Source: Lunularia cruciata (lineage: Eukaryota > Streptophyta > Marchantiopsida > Lunulariales > Lunulariaceae). Taken from it: a DNA stretch of 64,000 bases. Below, piece after piece: positions 33,690 through 47,142 of the stretch (positions are counted from its first letter, which is position 1; every line of letters starts with the position of its first letter). The stretch covers positions 45,117,034 through 45,181,033 of the forward strand of contig OX419762.1 of assembly GCA_948567375.1 (NCBI GenBank), in the 5' to 3' direction. The position numbers and the translations under genes are program-made. The notes below the pieces were generated by a model. That model saw only the letters and a program-made list of their open reading frames with translations, ran no database searches and had not been told where the DNA came from.

Positions 33690-35750
33690 TTCTTCGTTGG
33701 GGAAAGAATTGCAGTGCACTCACATAGCTTATGGCTCCGGAGATATATTCCTCATCCCGATGGTCCTGACGCTTATCCTCATCTTAGCTCTTACTCTTCC
33801 CATCCTTCTCCTTATCTTCAGTTTTACTCTTGCTTCTTCTCAGAGGAAGAAGGGAGGAAGGCTTTCTGCAGACTTCGGCGCTTGCCTTCGCTTAATTTTT
33901 CGCGGAGAGAGTCGATCACACTTTTCTTAGTAAGTCTTTTTGCCAAGAAGTCGAGAGTAAGATACTGAATAAAAGCTCGTTTCCAAGTGTTCAGCTTCTT
34001 TTCAATATTGACGCATTCATGGATGGATGATAATGGCAAGAGAGGAACTTTGTGTGTTTTTCGTCTTGACTGATGAACCAACGAAGCTGAGGTCGCGAAG
34101 TGCTATACGTGTGTTGTACATGGACAGCTGACGGGGAGTTTCTAGGTTGATTGCGAGAGGTTTTTAAACAAGTGGGCAATTGTGAAAGTTAGGTCTTACT
34201 TTTCGATCTGTCTCTTAAGATTGTAGTTTAAACAGACTTACGAGGTTTGACAAAATTTTCCTCCCTAGTAACAAGGATAGCGTTGCAGCGAGTGTATTAC
34301 GTACTGGGATTTCTGTCTATTGCAAGGACTTCAAATCGGCAAATTGCGTCCTCGGAGCATCGGGGTGCTATGAGCATATGTTACCGCGGTAACATATCCT
34401 CCCGCTGTGTCACGGAGAAGTATAACGCCTTGCCTTTTATCGTCCAGCGAGTATCTCAGCCCCGTATCTTGAGACTCTTCAGTACTGCTTATGCAAGGAG
34501 AGAGCAAAATGTCCCTCAAAAAACGTTTAGATCCTACTAGGAGAATCGTCTTCCAAAGCCTCCGGTTCTACTGTCCTTTTGGGGAGGGAACGTTTGAAAG
34601 AAGCGGACCCCGTGGATGTCGAGATCTCCATTCTCGTTACCTTGGTTTACTAAGCTGACAGGTATTCCTGTTGTCCAAGTACCGGTGTTGAGGACGATGA
34701 TGAACTAGTTTTTCACTGTGCACAGATGGTCTTCTCCGCAGAGTAAACAACTTCTTCATGTGCGAGTGCACTCGAAAGGTGTGTCCTGAAAGAGCTTTAG
34801 AAAGAAAAGGCTCATTTCATATTACTGTATGTGACAGTTTGATGAATACTGAGTATGTATGCAAGCCTAGGAGGAGATTAGGTGTGAGCACGGGGAATTG
34901 TAAGGTCCAAGTAATAACAACCGCGTAGTTGCATGCAATCGCGTTAGTTAAACACCCGCAGTCTTTCAAGGAGATCGAAAATCTCCAGATCTTGGGACGT
35001 GCCAAGAGAACACTGAAGGACAGTCATTTGACTGGGAACCTAAACATCGTGAGGCATGACACTTTTTCAATCTGGATAGCTTTGCTTACTTTTAAAAGTA
35101 AGAGGATGTGTATCCTTCATAGCCAAGGATCTGTCAGTTTAGTCCCTACTGAAAATTATAGTCTAACCACCTCACATTACTTTTCCGCTATTCGGTATTC
35201 CCTTTACCACGAATACCGTGCTGACTATGGCGCGAATTTACCAATCATTTATATCCCTGTAAACAAGCACTCTTCAACAGTTGCACGACTGTTTCAGAAC
35301 CTGGAACCTGTTATCCTTGAAGGTAACTCTGACGCGTCCAAGTGGATGTTGAACTTCACAGGGCTAAGTTCATGTATTGTTCTACGTTGTAGATATGTGT
35401 TGTGGCCAAAGGTTCATGCCTCTTCTTTGAAACGAGTTGTTCAACGATGGTAAGAGTCGATCTTTGGTGTTAGTTTTGTTTTGGTAAATAATTCCCATAT
35501 TAGATCTTAGTTGTTGACTTTATTTTGGTGAAAGTCCCCAGTGCTCTAACTCTGACATTTCGTGTTCGAATGAGTTAAAGCATGTCAGCTTAGCCATTCT
35601 TTTGCTAGAAGATGGTGTTTTGATTGTTTTATTTGTAGCATGAAAGATAGCGTTGTTGGAGCTAGTTATGAAGAATGTCTGTTGGACACGGCATCTTACA
35701 CTTGCGTGTTCCTCCTAGTGGATATACCTGACTGACGATTTCGCAGAAGT
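33690..35750. other. no gene recognised
   Basis: Base composition is less AT-biased than the flanking transposon DNA. The longest open frame (34929-35453, plus) has no motif I recognise and no splice-site support. This could be intronic or intergenic single-copy DNA. Confidence 0.5.
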
Positions 35751-36548
35751 AATCTTGACAGACTTGTGGTGGAAATAGTATTGAACAGGGTTAGCTATTC
35801 TATATTTGATATCTCTTTCATCACTAGTCCATCCCAACTTGCTGTCAAGGGAGAGGCACAACAAGTCTGGACAGACTTGTGATGGAAGAAATTTTAGACA
35901 GGGTTAGTTATTTTAAATACCATCGTTTGCTGTTGCAGAAAACTCATAACGAGTCTGGATAGACTTTTGATGGAAGAAAAGTCGAACAGTGTTAGCTATT
36001 CAATATTTGATATCTCTTTCATCACTAGTCCACCCTAACTTGTTGTCAAGGGAGATCGCACAACAAGTCTGGACAGACTTGTGATGGAAGAGATATTGGA
36101 CAGCGTTAGTTCTTCTACATACCTTCATTTGCTGTCAAAGAATAACTCATACTAAGTCTGGATGGACTTCTAATGGAAGAAATATCGAACAATGTTGGTT
36201 ATTCAATACGTGATATCTCTTTCATCACTAGTCCACCCCAACTTTCTGTCAAGGGAGATTGCGCAGCAAGTCTGGACGGACCTGTGACGGAAGAGATATT
36301 GGACAGGGTTAGTTCTTCTAAATACCTTCAGTTGCTGCAAGGGAGATCGCACATTAAGTCCGGACAGACATGTGATGGAAGAAATATTGGACAGTGTTAG
36401 TTCTTGTAAGTACCTTCATTTGCTGTCAAAGGAAAACTCAGGACAAGTCTGGATGGACTGGTGATGGAAGAGATATCGAACAGTGTTAGCTATTCAATAT
36501 TTGGTATCTCTTTCATCACTACTCCATCCCAGCTTGTTGTCAAGGAAT
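35751..36548. repeat. alternating A/B tandem array, dimer about 200 bp
   Basis: Eight units share the head (A)CAAGTCTGGACAGACTTG.GATGGAAGA but have two different tails. A units (about 110 bp, tail with GATATCTCTTTCATCACTAG) start near 35751, 35949, 36151 and 36443; B units (about 88 bp, tail with AAATACCTTCATTTGCTG) start near 35861, 36063, 36265 and 36352. The order is A B A B A B B A. A diverged A unit stands alone at 37308-37406 (GATGACTAGTCCACC). Confidence 0.85.
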
Positions 36549-39060
36549 AAATCAAGCCTCAAAGAAGTGGTGAAAATGTTGGTGAGTTGCGATACTGAAA
36601 CACTTGACTAATTACTACATCTCTGTGGAGAGTAGTTGATTACAGGGTTGTAAAGGTTTATGCTCATTTTAGCCTTCGTTTTGCCCTGTCTGTATTGACT
36701 GTATATCGAATGGTCGGAAGCAATAGTTTAGCAGAGGGTTGATTCTGTTATTCAAGGAACTCTGCGTTGTTATATGCGTATGGTACAAACAGGTTCCTTG
36801 ATCGTAGGTGCAAAATGTTGCTGCCGGATATAATTCTAACGGATGAGTAGAATTGTCTGATGTACTTTTGACGGTGCTCGTCTTTGAATTAGCTAACGTA
36901 TCGGGATATGTCTGTATGTCAGTTTAAATGCAGTTGAAAAGTTCACGTGAAGAGTTTGTCGCCCATTTGCGTATTGAAGATTGCGATATGCTGTTTGTCG
37001 CTATCTTTTGGAAGTTACCTTCTTGCAGTTCATACGCTTGGCACTGGCCGATCTGATTGATCGATTTTTGGACGAGGTAAATGTAACAGCTGCACCCGAG
37101 ATGTGTTCCCAAAGTATAATTGAAGCGTGGCACTATGTAGGTGGTATGTATTATTTCTTAGAATGCCTAGATAGGATGTGAAGTTTCTATTAATTGCATT
37201 TGCTTTCACCTTGAACTGCATTGGTGGAGATGTTTGTTACTGAACTTGCATGCACAGATTTCTGCTCTGCAAGCATGGAAGGGAAGTGAAACTTGGTTGG
37301 AGATTCGCACAGTAAGTACGGGTGGACTATCATGCAAAGAAATATGCAATCTTTTCACGAAAGATGAATTTCTTTGATGACTAGTCCACCTAAACTTCCT
37401 GTCCGAGAGTGTCATGCGGAAAGAGCCTCACAGTTTTTTTAGAAAGCAAAAATTCCACCATTTTGTCGTGTAAACGGTAAGACTCTGACATATCGGAGTA
37501 CTATTTGAGATATCTTTGATACTTCCTGCGTATTTGGGTCTAGCGAGGTTGAAGACTTGAAAGAACTCATGTATGCCTCATTTTATTTCATACATATTAT
37601 AATCTGCATGTCCACTTGTGAGCAGCATATAGGGTTGTACCAAGGAGTGCATCCTGATATGCGCTGAATAGCTAGGCAATACCAAACTACTTTGGTGTAG
37701 TTCGATGCTAAGTGAATTGGATCAGTTGGTCTCTGCAGAAAAGAGTTTTCCCTGAACTGGTGACTTCGTGATGTTACCCCACAACGTTAATGGAACTTAA
37801 ATCCAAGCTTCAAACTACAGCAAAAGCATATTTTTGCTGACTTTTTGGTATGAATGGATGCGTATCTCTACGTTGAAAGTTGTGAGGGATCCGTGAAGTG
37901 AAGAAAAAAGGTCGTACAGAGTACGGATCCTTTTCTGCCCAGAGACGTGCAACGTAATGGGAAGTTTTGAATGGTAGATGAGACTAAAGATGATACCTAC
38001 CTGTTCTAGGTAACGAAGTTTATACAAGGAAGGTCGTCATTCATTCACATGTTTTGCTACAACCATAGTACCCCTCACAAGAACTGATAAGTACAGGGTT
38101 TCTGTAGTTCTGTATCCCCTGTTCGGTAAACGGCTTGGGCTCCATTTCTCATACATATGTAGTTTACGTAGTAAGAAACTGTTGCCTACCCGGGACCTCT
38201 ATTTTGTCGTCTTTGATGAATGAAGCCGGTCCACGCATATGAGAGAATGCTATCCACAGTTATGGATACCTCTTTAATCTACGCTTACAGTAAAGGACAA
38301 CATAAGACTTCCAGAGTTTAGGTAAACACTTACCTCGATTTCATGATTCATGCTTTTGGTAAGTAATAAGAGCTATCGAGGCCGGCTACTAGTGAAAGTC
38401 CAGAAGTAAATGTATCTGCCGCGAAAGATGGTGTGTTCGCTGATGCATAGACCAAGTTGTTCGATCGGGTACGACGCTTAATTCAGGTCTTCGGTACTTT
38501 TAAAGTGCAGAATAGTAATCACTTTTCCTCTTTCTAGTTAGAGCGGGATAAGTTAGTATAACAATCCCTGGCTGTAACATGTCCGATATGTCGACAGAAC
38601 TCCTGGTATCAAATAATTCAGTTTCTCCCTCACATCCCCCTGACCATGACGGAACCTGCAACAAGCTCAGATTCGTGGCATGGAGTAAAATCTGATAGTA
38701 AAGTACAGGTCAATAAGCTCAACAGCTTCCTCACCATAACCATCATCAGGTCCATCAAGACGAACATTGTTGTATACTGGTCATCCGTAGAGGTGTACTG
38801 TCGTTCAGTTGTCTTGGACACATGAGAGCAATTTGTCTCACTCGCTGGTTTCAGGGAAAGACTTCCAGCTCTTCCGGCTCCCTGCCATAGTAACGCAGTA
38901 GCACAGGTTGGATAGTCTCAATGACTCCCGACTCTTCTCGAAGGCTTAAATTGTGGTACGTGTGGTTAAAGGAAGTAATACGCAGACCGTGTAAAATTGT
39001 ACCAAACGAAGTCTACAGTTTGTCGACAAAACCTTTTCTGCTTTATGAAAGACTCGGCAG
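36549..39060. other. no gene established; one candidate 48-bp exon
   Basis: TTCATACGC...GACGAG at 37029-37076 (plus) is bounded by a pyrimidine-rich CTTCTTGCAG acceptor and a GTAAAT donor and encodes FIRLALADLIDRFLDE. No partner exons were found. The rest shows no recognisable protein, RNA gene or transposon. Confidence 0.25.
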
Positions 39061-39374
39061 GTAATTTGTAACAGGGGGTTTCAGAAATAGATTGGATGGA
39101 TGTCTAATGGATAAATAATAAATTTCGTAATAGTTTTTAGTGATCTCGGTAACTGGACAAGATTGTAATAATTGAATGCCATGTAAATTCAGTTATGGGA
39201 TATTTTATCTAAATTGCATTCATTTATAAAATTCAAGCCTTATGGTATGGATGTTTAGGAATATCGTAACTAAATAAATAATTGTCAGACAAAGTGATGT
39301 GTTTTCTCAAGAGGGTGGCCATGTGGTTAGATGAGTCAAATACGATCTATAATTTGGTATGCGTATTCAAGATC

Positions 39375-39622
39375 CAAAATGCCTCCCTCAACAATTCAAA
39401 ATTCTAAACTCAAATTCACCACCCTCCAAGCAAATGTATGAGTTGTCAAGAAATGGCAAAATGCCTCCCTCAACAATTCAAAATTCTAAACTCAAATTCA
39501 CCACCTTCCCAAGCAAATGTATGAGTTGTCAAGAAACGGCAAAATACCTCCCTCAACAATTCAAAATTCTAAACTCAAATTCACCACCCTCCCAAGCAAA
39601 TGTATGAGTTGTCAAGAAACGG
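39375..39622. repeat. 82/83-bp minisatellite, three copies
   Basis: Units start at 39375, 39457 and 39540, each beginning CAAAATGCCTCCCTCAACAA or a one-base variant. Lengths are 82, 83 and 83. Because 83 is not a multiple of three, the reading frame seen through it is not meaningful. Confidence 0.95.
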
Positions 39623-39645
39623 CGGTTTTGTAGTTTTGCATTAGT

Positions 39646-41043
39646 GTGGGAAATGATCAGCGCCGCCATGTGGCAACCAAGAAATTGATTAGGGGTCAAG
39701 GAATTTTACGCCGGGAGTGCAACAAAATTTTTGCAATGGGAGACCAGGTACCTTGTTTTAGTGCAAAAGACTCACTTTTGAACGTTGATCCAAGACCTAT
39801 AGACTCATATTTGGATTTGCAACCTCAACAACCATTAGGGAAATTTGGAGACCTATTCAGGATGGCTTCTTCCGTGCCTGGAAAAACAAAGGAGGATGAA
39901 CAATTTTGCATGGCAACGCACCATTATAGCCAAATGTTGAATTATTTGGAGGACCCCGAGCATTTTACACAGATTCATGGTGGGAATTGCAAAAAGCACA
40001 TTCGGAAATCCATCGCATTTAGTTTCATGGCAACCTTTTTGATTAGGGAGGGACAAGGACTTCCTACTTCTATGATAGGTGACAAGCTTTACAAGAAATG
40101 GTTGCGGTACATGAAAGAGTACAAAGAAACTCAAGAGCTTAAGAACAAGTCTACTGGAGAAGGTCTCACGAAGAAGGAATATGGCAAAGGGTGGAGAACT
40201 ATATAAGATAATTGAATGGAATGTGCTTGCATTTTGCAAGAATGGAAGCCATGTTTGGGACCAGAGCAAACATAAGTCCACATGCAATGGTAAGTTTAGG
40301 AGATTTTAATCCCAATTTGAGTGAGATTTGCGAGGCTGGCGAGAAGGAGGTCCATGAAGATGCATCGGAGTGCTTGCAATTCCCATCTCCTCTAGAGGTG
40401 GTGCTCCCTGACTCGGGTCCCCAATTGGTCCCAAACACCAAAGGGGTGGAAAGTATACCGAGTGGCATGGACAATGGAATCCTATCACCCGAGGATGAGT
40501 CTCCATTTGTTCCACCAACCAAGGACTTGCCTTTCATTACACCACCGCCTTTAAGTTGTACAAGGGATGGATCCGAGTGTGCTTTCATCGACCAAGAAGG
40601 AGAACGTGACACAAAGAGGAAGCAAGGTGGAATATCAGCAAGTAAGGTACCCAAGTTGTCACCTAGTATGTCATTGTCTCAAGATCTAGCAAAAGTCACC
40701 ATGTTGAAGGCAGATACTATAGAATCTAGGGAGAGGTTACGACTAGCTGAACTAGAAGCCACCAACATGAAGAAAAGAGAGAAAAAAATGATGAGAATGG
40801 AAGCAGAGCATGTTAGATTAGAGATAGAGAAGATGAAAATTGAAATTGAGAAAAAATTGAGCACAGATAAAAGGAAAGCTAGGGCAGACAAACACAAATT
40901 TAAGGAGAAGAGTTTGGAATCAAAGCGCACTCACAAAATCAAAATGAGTCTCATACAAGTAGTGAAAACTCCCAAGGAAATAAGTAACTATTTCAAAGTG
41001 CTCACTTATTTCAACATCCATTGTACTCTATTGATAATGAATA
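39646..41043 (+). pseudogene. two-frame ORF with C-terminal coiled coil, possible Harbinger-type accessory protein
   Basis: Frame 1 (39646-40206, 186 residues) includes KTKEDEQFCMATHHYSQMLNYLED and YKKWLRYMKEYKETQEL. A second frame (40212-41043) ends in a long K/E/R-rich coiled coil (RLRLAELEATNMKKREKK, then EHVRLEIEKMKIEIEKK). Between them a third frame reads EWNVLAFCKNGSHVWDQSKH, so one or two frameshifts or an unrecognised intron intervene. Helix-rich front plus coiled-coil tail is typical of the MYB/SANT-like second protein of PIF/Harbinger elements, but I cannot prove it. The C-terminus runs into the B-LTR fragment at 41044. Confidence 0.5.
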
Positions 41044-41492
41044 TGTCATGCCATTTGTAGTGCCGCATCAAGATGCTCGAACATTGGAGTTCCAGTGATA
41101 GTAGTTAGAGTTATTTCAACAATTTCTCAGAGACTACTTTCTGACGGTCAGATTTTGTGTTCAAGGTATTGACTTCACGGTGGGGCCCACCGTCACTTTG
41201 CACCGTTCGCACCGTCTAGTGTGCCATCAGTGGGACCGTTAGGGTTTCAGAGCTAGCTTGAGTCCAGGGGGTATAGTTTCGAAGTGAGCTCCAGAGAGCT
41301 CACTTCTCTGATGTTGAGCCTTCGAGTTCTTGGCTATGGTGAACAGAGGCCGGTGAGTGTCACTTGGATTCTCTATGCTTGAGTGGGTGTGGCTTGACTA
41401 TAATTAGTGCCTAGTTGTTGGCAGTTTATAGAGTGACAGATCAAGTACTGATCTGAGTTGAGTTGAGTTGAGTTGAGAGTGGTAAGCAATCT
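41044..41492 (+). repeat. fragment of the element-B LTR (5' part)
   Basis: Starts TGTCATGCCATTTGTAGTG and matches the first part of the LTR at 15708-15258 in opposite orientation, including CACGGTGGGGCCCACCGTCA and a GAGTTGAGTTGAG run. The match ends at CAATCTGATTA (41492). The remaining kilobase of that LTR is absent or diverged. No flanking duplication found. Confidence 0.8.
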
Positions 41493-42250
41493 GATTATTG
41501 TGGCACTTTAGAGTCTATGTATGACTTTTGTGTGAGTTGTGCTTCTATAGTGTATGATGTTGACAGCGATGTATGTTGTGTAGCAATGTATACACGCACA
41601 ACAAATAGTATACCAACATGTAACCTTTATTATGATTATAATAAAGATGAGTTATGGAAACTTGATAAATGTTGCTAGTATTTGCTAGATGCCGCTCAAT
41701 GCCACTCCTTACCACTCAATTCCTCCCATGTTTTTCCTTGCCATACCTTGTTGTCCCAAGATGTCATGAGTTGCTGCTCAGTGCTGCCCATCAAACCTTT
41801 TTTTCCGCCGGTAGTTGCTGCTCAATGCCATACTTTGTTGAATTAAGGCCAGCTAGCATTCATCGGTGCTCATCGGCGCTCGTCAATGCTCAAAAGTGCT
41901 CACGGGCGCTTGTAAATGGTGGTAGACTCTCATAGCCGCTCATTCTTTAATTGGAGGTGCTGGTCATGGCTTCTAGATGCTCATCAACACGCATTGACAC
42001 TTGTAACCGCTTGCAAGAACTTGTTCTTTAATCGGAGGTGCTCGTCATGGCTCATAGGCACTCAACAATACGTGTAGACGCTCATTTGCACTGAGTGACG
42101 CCCATAATGGGTTAAGTGTGGTGACTTGTGATGTGAGTGGCGTACATAGGTGCCAGGTGATGTCCCGTTTGATGCACAAGGCACAATTGAGTATATAGCA
42201 CATGAAAATATGAGAGTTAGACAAAAATATGGGAGTTTCACAAGTGTAAA
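41493..42250. other. no gene; low-complexity duplicated sequence
   Basis: Short imperfect repeats of the type GCTCATCGGCGCTCGTCAATG. An 81-bp imperfect duplication starts TTCTTTAATTGGAGGTGCTGG at 41943 and TTCTTTAATCGGAGGTGCTCG at 42024. Confidence 0.6.
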
Positions 42251-43645
42251 CTAAAATATATATGAGTATAAAAGATAAATGTATACATGAGGATAAATGA
42301 ACAAAAGATGTTTATAAGTGGGGAGCCAATAAAACCTAAACCTGTCACTATGGTGGAGGAGGTGAAGAAGAAGAGGGAGATGCACATGGTGTCTAAGTGG
42401 TACTACTGCATCCTCAAGTCTATGATAGTATACATGATGTTGAATCCTAATTGGACTCAATGACCACCATAGGGGACACTTGCTCTCATCCAAGTCTCGG
42501 TGCTTGATACCGCTAGCAAGAAGAGAATATGGATCACTACTATAAGAACTTAGGCTACTTGATGTCCACTCCTTTTCTGCCTAACTAACAACATGCATAT
42601 CGTCATGGACAAATCTGTCCAAAGCACTCATCAAAGGGTCAAATGACCAAGTGTATGATGCTCTTTGTACCCTATAAGGATTGAAGTGGGTAGGATGGAT
42701 AGCACCATGTGGATGGTTACTATAATAAGAGAATGTATAACTACCTATGATCAAAAGATCACAAAGAGGTAAACCTAATGAAGTAAGATGCTCATATGAT
42801 CTAACCCTAAGTCCTCTAAACTCAGAATCTTGCTGGATATCTGCAGAACACAAACAAGCCATGAGGCAAGACCCAATGTGAACTCCCTCTGGGAGTTTGG
42901 ACCACTGCCAAATGCTCCGTAGCAACCACTCCACTCCATCTGGAGTAAGATCTATCCACAAGATAACCTCAAAGCATAGTAAATAAAACTTGATGAAATG
43001 GCTAACACCAAGACGGGCTACCCACCGTACAGGCTTGGAATATGTGTGAGTGCACCAACCATGCATAGTTGTCCTGCTCTCCCATGCACAAAAACCGATA
43101 GCACCATGAATCCAAAATGATGCCAAACAAGTAACATTACAACAATAATCTTGTTTTGTAGGAAGATTGGGAAGAGGATACTTGGAATATACTCTCCTGA
43201 TAGATGAATCATCTCTCTAAATTCAGTCTTAGTGCCCTGAGTCTCCACACTATGAGCTAACACATGGGTGGCATCAGTCTGGGTCTGCATCTCATGATTT
43301 GTATGGATCTGGCAAGCAATAGTATGTAGTCTTGGTCCAAGATAAGCCACACGAGCCCTCATCGGAGCTAGACTACTCTCACTCTCCTCTACCTAAACAT
43401 GTGCACTCTTGCACTTCTCTATAGCATATGCTAACTCTCATGCCTGATTTTGTAACAGGATCCTATAACCCTAGCTGACTTGGACTTGGACATACTAGGT
43501 GCCACTGCCATGTAATCTCTGCTTTCTCTCCATCTCATAAGTAAGCAAGGTCAAGCAAGGTCAGATGCCTCTCCTCCTTTGCAGCATGTAAATCCTCTTG
43601 CTCACAGAGGAGTCTCTCTTGCTCTAGCACTAATCTCTCCCTCCT

Positions 43646-43798
43646 CTACACTCTCCAATCTACTCAAGCGCTCAAGCAGTAATCTTTCTCTCTCCTCTAC
43701 ACTCTCCAATCTACTCTCGTGCTCAAACACTAATCTCTCTCTCTCCTCTACACTCTCCAGTCTACTCTCATGCTCAAGGAGATTTCTCTCTCTACACT
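43646..43798 (-). repeat. 51-bp coding tandem repeat, three copies
   Basis: CTACACTCTCC recurs at 43646, 43697 and 43748, an exact 51-bp period. On the minus strand it encodes a 17-residue coiled-coil unit (RLESVEERERLLLEHES type). Frame preservation suggests the expansion arose while the frame mattered. Confidence 0.85.
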
Positions 43799-44160
43799 TA
43801 GCCATTTGAACACAATCATCTAAAATATGAGTGATGTCAATATAACAAGAAGGAGGTGAACGTACTCTAAAATGCGTGGAGTCACCAACCCCTCCATATA
43901 CTGAGAAAGTGGTGAGCTATCTCAAAGAAGAGGGAAAAGGAGCTATCTCAACAAAGGGTAAGGGTTGTGTTTCAACATGAATTTATTGAACACCTATTCA
44001 CAAGTGGTACATTTAGTTGTCCATCAAGTAAAAATTCATATTAGAATTTCAAATTTTCACAAGTTTATTAATTAAAGCTTCTTAAATTAACTCATTTATT
44101 AAATCCGGAAATGGTATATGCAAAAGAACTTTGTATGTTTTCCATCATATATATATCTCT

Positions 44161-44781
<621 letters not shown>

Positions 44782-45451
44782 AAAACTCATCAATCAATCT
44801 AATCAATCAATCACCATCCTCATCCTCTCCATCATCTGTAGTCTTGTCCTCATCCGAGCTATCTGCATCCTCATGATATCCTCATGCTCTTCCTTGTATA
44901 TAATTTCCTCCTCTCTATCACTCAGGTACATCACGTCCTCCTCTAGAATGAAACCTCTCTCCACAAAGAGATGAGTGAGTATCTGCCCAAGGAAGGTGAC
45001 CCTGAACATGTGCTCCTTAGGACTACTCAATTGACTTTGCAAACTTCCCACCTCCGCAATGACAGCTCTAAATGCTAAATCTCCCCAATCATAATCCTCC
45101 ACACCAAATCTACTCAACTTGGTCTTGGTGTTGAGTACCAAATGCACATGTACAATCTTGGGCCTAATAATGGGTGCAACAAGTGCATCCATCAACTAGA
45201 AGAAAGCTCTAAAACGCAAGATACACACATTGCATTGCAAGATATCTTTTTGCAACCCTGTCCCTTTGTGGAAACCAGTCTAAAAAAATTGTATAAGGAA
45301 CTATCCTCCGTCTTGGTGTTCTCCTCCTTGGCATGGCAAGTGCATCTTTAACTATATCTACGGTCAATTGAAATTGCCTCCCTCTTACCAAACCTATGCA
45401 AGAGACCTTGTCCCACAAACTCATAAACTCCGTACATGGAAGGACTTGCAA

Positions 45452-47130
45452 AACACACCAAGAAAATTAGCTTAAACCTCAATCATAAGGAATCAAGAGA
45501 ATGGGTGCCACTCGTAGCCGCCCCTAGACAGGAAGAAAGCCACAAGCGCCATTAGGTGCCGCTTGTTGCCGCCATTGGGTACCTCTTAGGGATACCCCAG
45601 AGGCGCACAGGGATAGTCACCCTTCATAGGGCGACGCCTAATGCCGTGCATTGATGTCCAATGACACTTCTCGAAGGCAAAGTTGTACTGGAAGCTGTTG
45701 CGGGACAAGGCATTTTGGGAAGAACATCCAGATGACAATGGCTGATGCTTGGTGATGCTAGAAGGCGCTTGTGTGAAGGGTTTAGGGTTTAAGGTCGGCA
45801 CCGGATGGCATTGGGAGATGCTAGAAGACGCCTGGAGTTGCTGGAAGATGCCAAGAGTTGCTACGGGACAGGGCTGGGAGGCGCTGACAATTTTGAGGCC
45901 TAACGTGCATAAATCACAATCTTGAGGTGCTGGAACATTTGAAAGTAGAAAGGAATGAAGAGAAAACAAATAAGAAGGTTTGAATAATACCTCTGGATGT
46001 GGGTAGTGAAGTCCAAGTGTAATTTTGAGGCCAATTACGACGAGATAGACCTCCCAAATTCCAGAGACAGTAGTTCGAGTCTGATGTTTGTCCAACTAGC
46101 ACCACTTGATGAAATTTGCTAGTTGTTGAATGGTATGAAAAGCTATGAGCCAATCTCCTTCCTGAGTATTTCTCATGTTGGGCCCGTCAACAATCTTTTC
46201 ATATCCCTAGATTTCTACCATGGTTCAAATTCAGTTTACAATCTGCTCTTCCTCTCTATCTCTTGAATGCTCTCGTGCTCTTTCTTTCAAATCTTGAATG
46301 CTCTCCGGCTCTTTCTTTCAAATCTTGAATGCTCTCTTCATCTCTTTCTCAAATGCTCTCCTTCAATTCAAATTCTGAATTTTTCTCTTCTTCTAAATTT
46401 CCAACTCTCTCAGACCCCACTACGAGTTGGCCTCCTAAGAATGCAAGTTTGCCTCCTTCAGCAAGTTTACCTCCTTTGAGTTTGCCTCCTTCAAACACCC
46501 CACGTAGCAAAACGACTCCTTCAAACACCCCATATCCACACACTCACAAAATGACTCCCTCAAACACTCCACACCCACTATAGTGAAATGACTTGAAATG
46601 ACTTCTATTCAAATCTAGAAAGAGGAAGGTTTATATAGCCATATGCTGGAAAGAAAGTTTGAATATCCAAACATCCAAAATGTGCACATTCAATGTAAAA
46701 ATCATTATTTGAGAGGAAAGAACTCAAATCCTGAGCGGCAACATGTGGCATTCCATGTTGCCAACCAGTGCACCCAAGCATTGCATAAATCACGCAACAC
46801 CTACCTGCGCCACTCGGCGCCGATGGGTGCAATAATTTTTTTAAGTTGGAGGGTTTAGCCCCCAACGTCCTCCAGTGTCTACGAGCGCCATTGAGTGGCA
46901 CCAATGGGCGCAAGTAAATTTTTGGCAAGTTGGAGGGCGGCCCCTAGTGCATACAAGCGCCATTGCATAAGTGTAAGCTCAAGCCCTACAAATGTACAGA
47001 TTAAGCTCTTGAGAATTCTTATTCCAATATTACATAAAGATACACTCATGGTCTAAGTTCGAGACTCGTGGTCTAGGTTACCAAAATATGAGATATGAGA
47101 TGAAAAATTGAAAAATATATAATTTATTAT
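45452..47130. other. no gene; small tandem repeats
   Basis: A 31-bp unit (TCTTGAATGCTCTC...) is repeated three times at 46261-46353. Imperfect repeats of GACTCCTTCAAACACCCCA lie at 46512-46580. Minus-strand open frames here are low in recognisable motifs and I do not call them. Confidence 0.55.
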
Positions 47131-47142
47131 ATGGAAACTCAC

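Noticed and set aside
33670-33930. Small ORF with a hydrophobic segment resembling a membrane protein
   Set aside because: The hydrophobic run comes from a CTCATCTTAGCTCTT-type pyrimidine-rich tract; overlapping frames are equally open and nothing supports translation.
34929-35453. 174-residue open frame on the plus strand
   Set aside because: No motif, no splice support and a length reachable by chance in this less AT-rich stretch.
39375-39622. CRISPR-like regular repeats
   Set aside because: The units are contiguous without spacers and the genome is eukaryotic; it is a minisatellite.
45586-46095. 169-residue minus-strand frame
   Set aside because: Proline/serine-rich low-complexity translation of repetitive DNA related to 41.6-42.1 kb; no domain or conserved motif.
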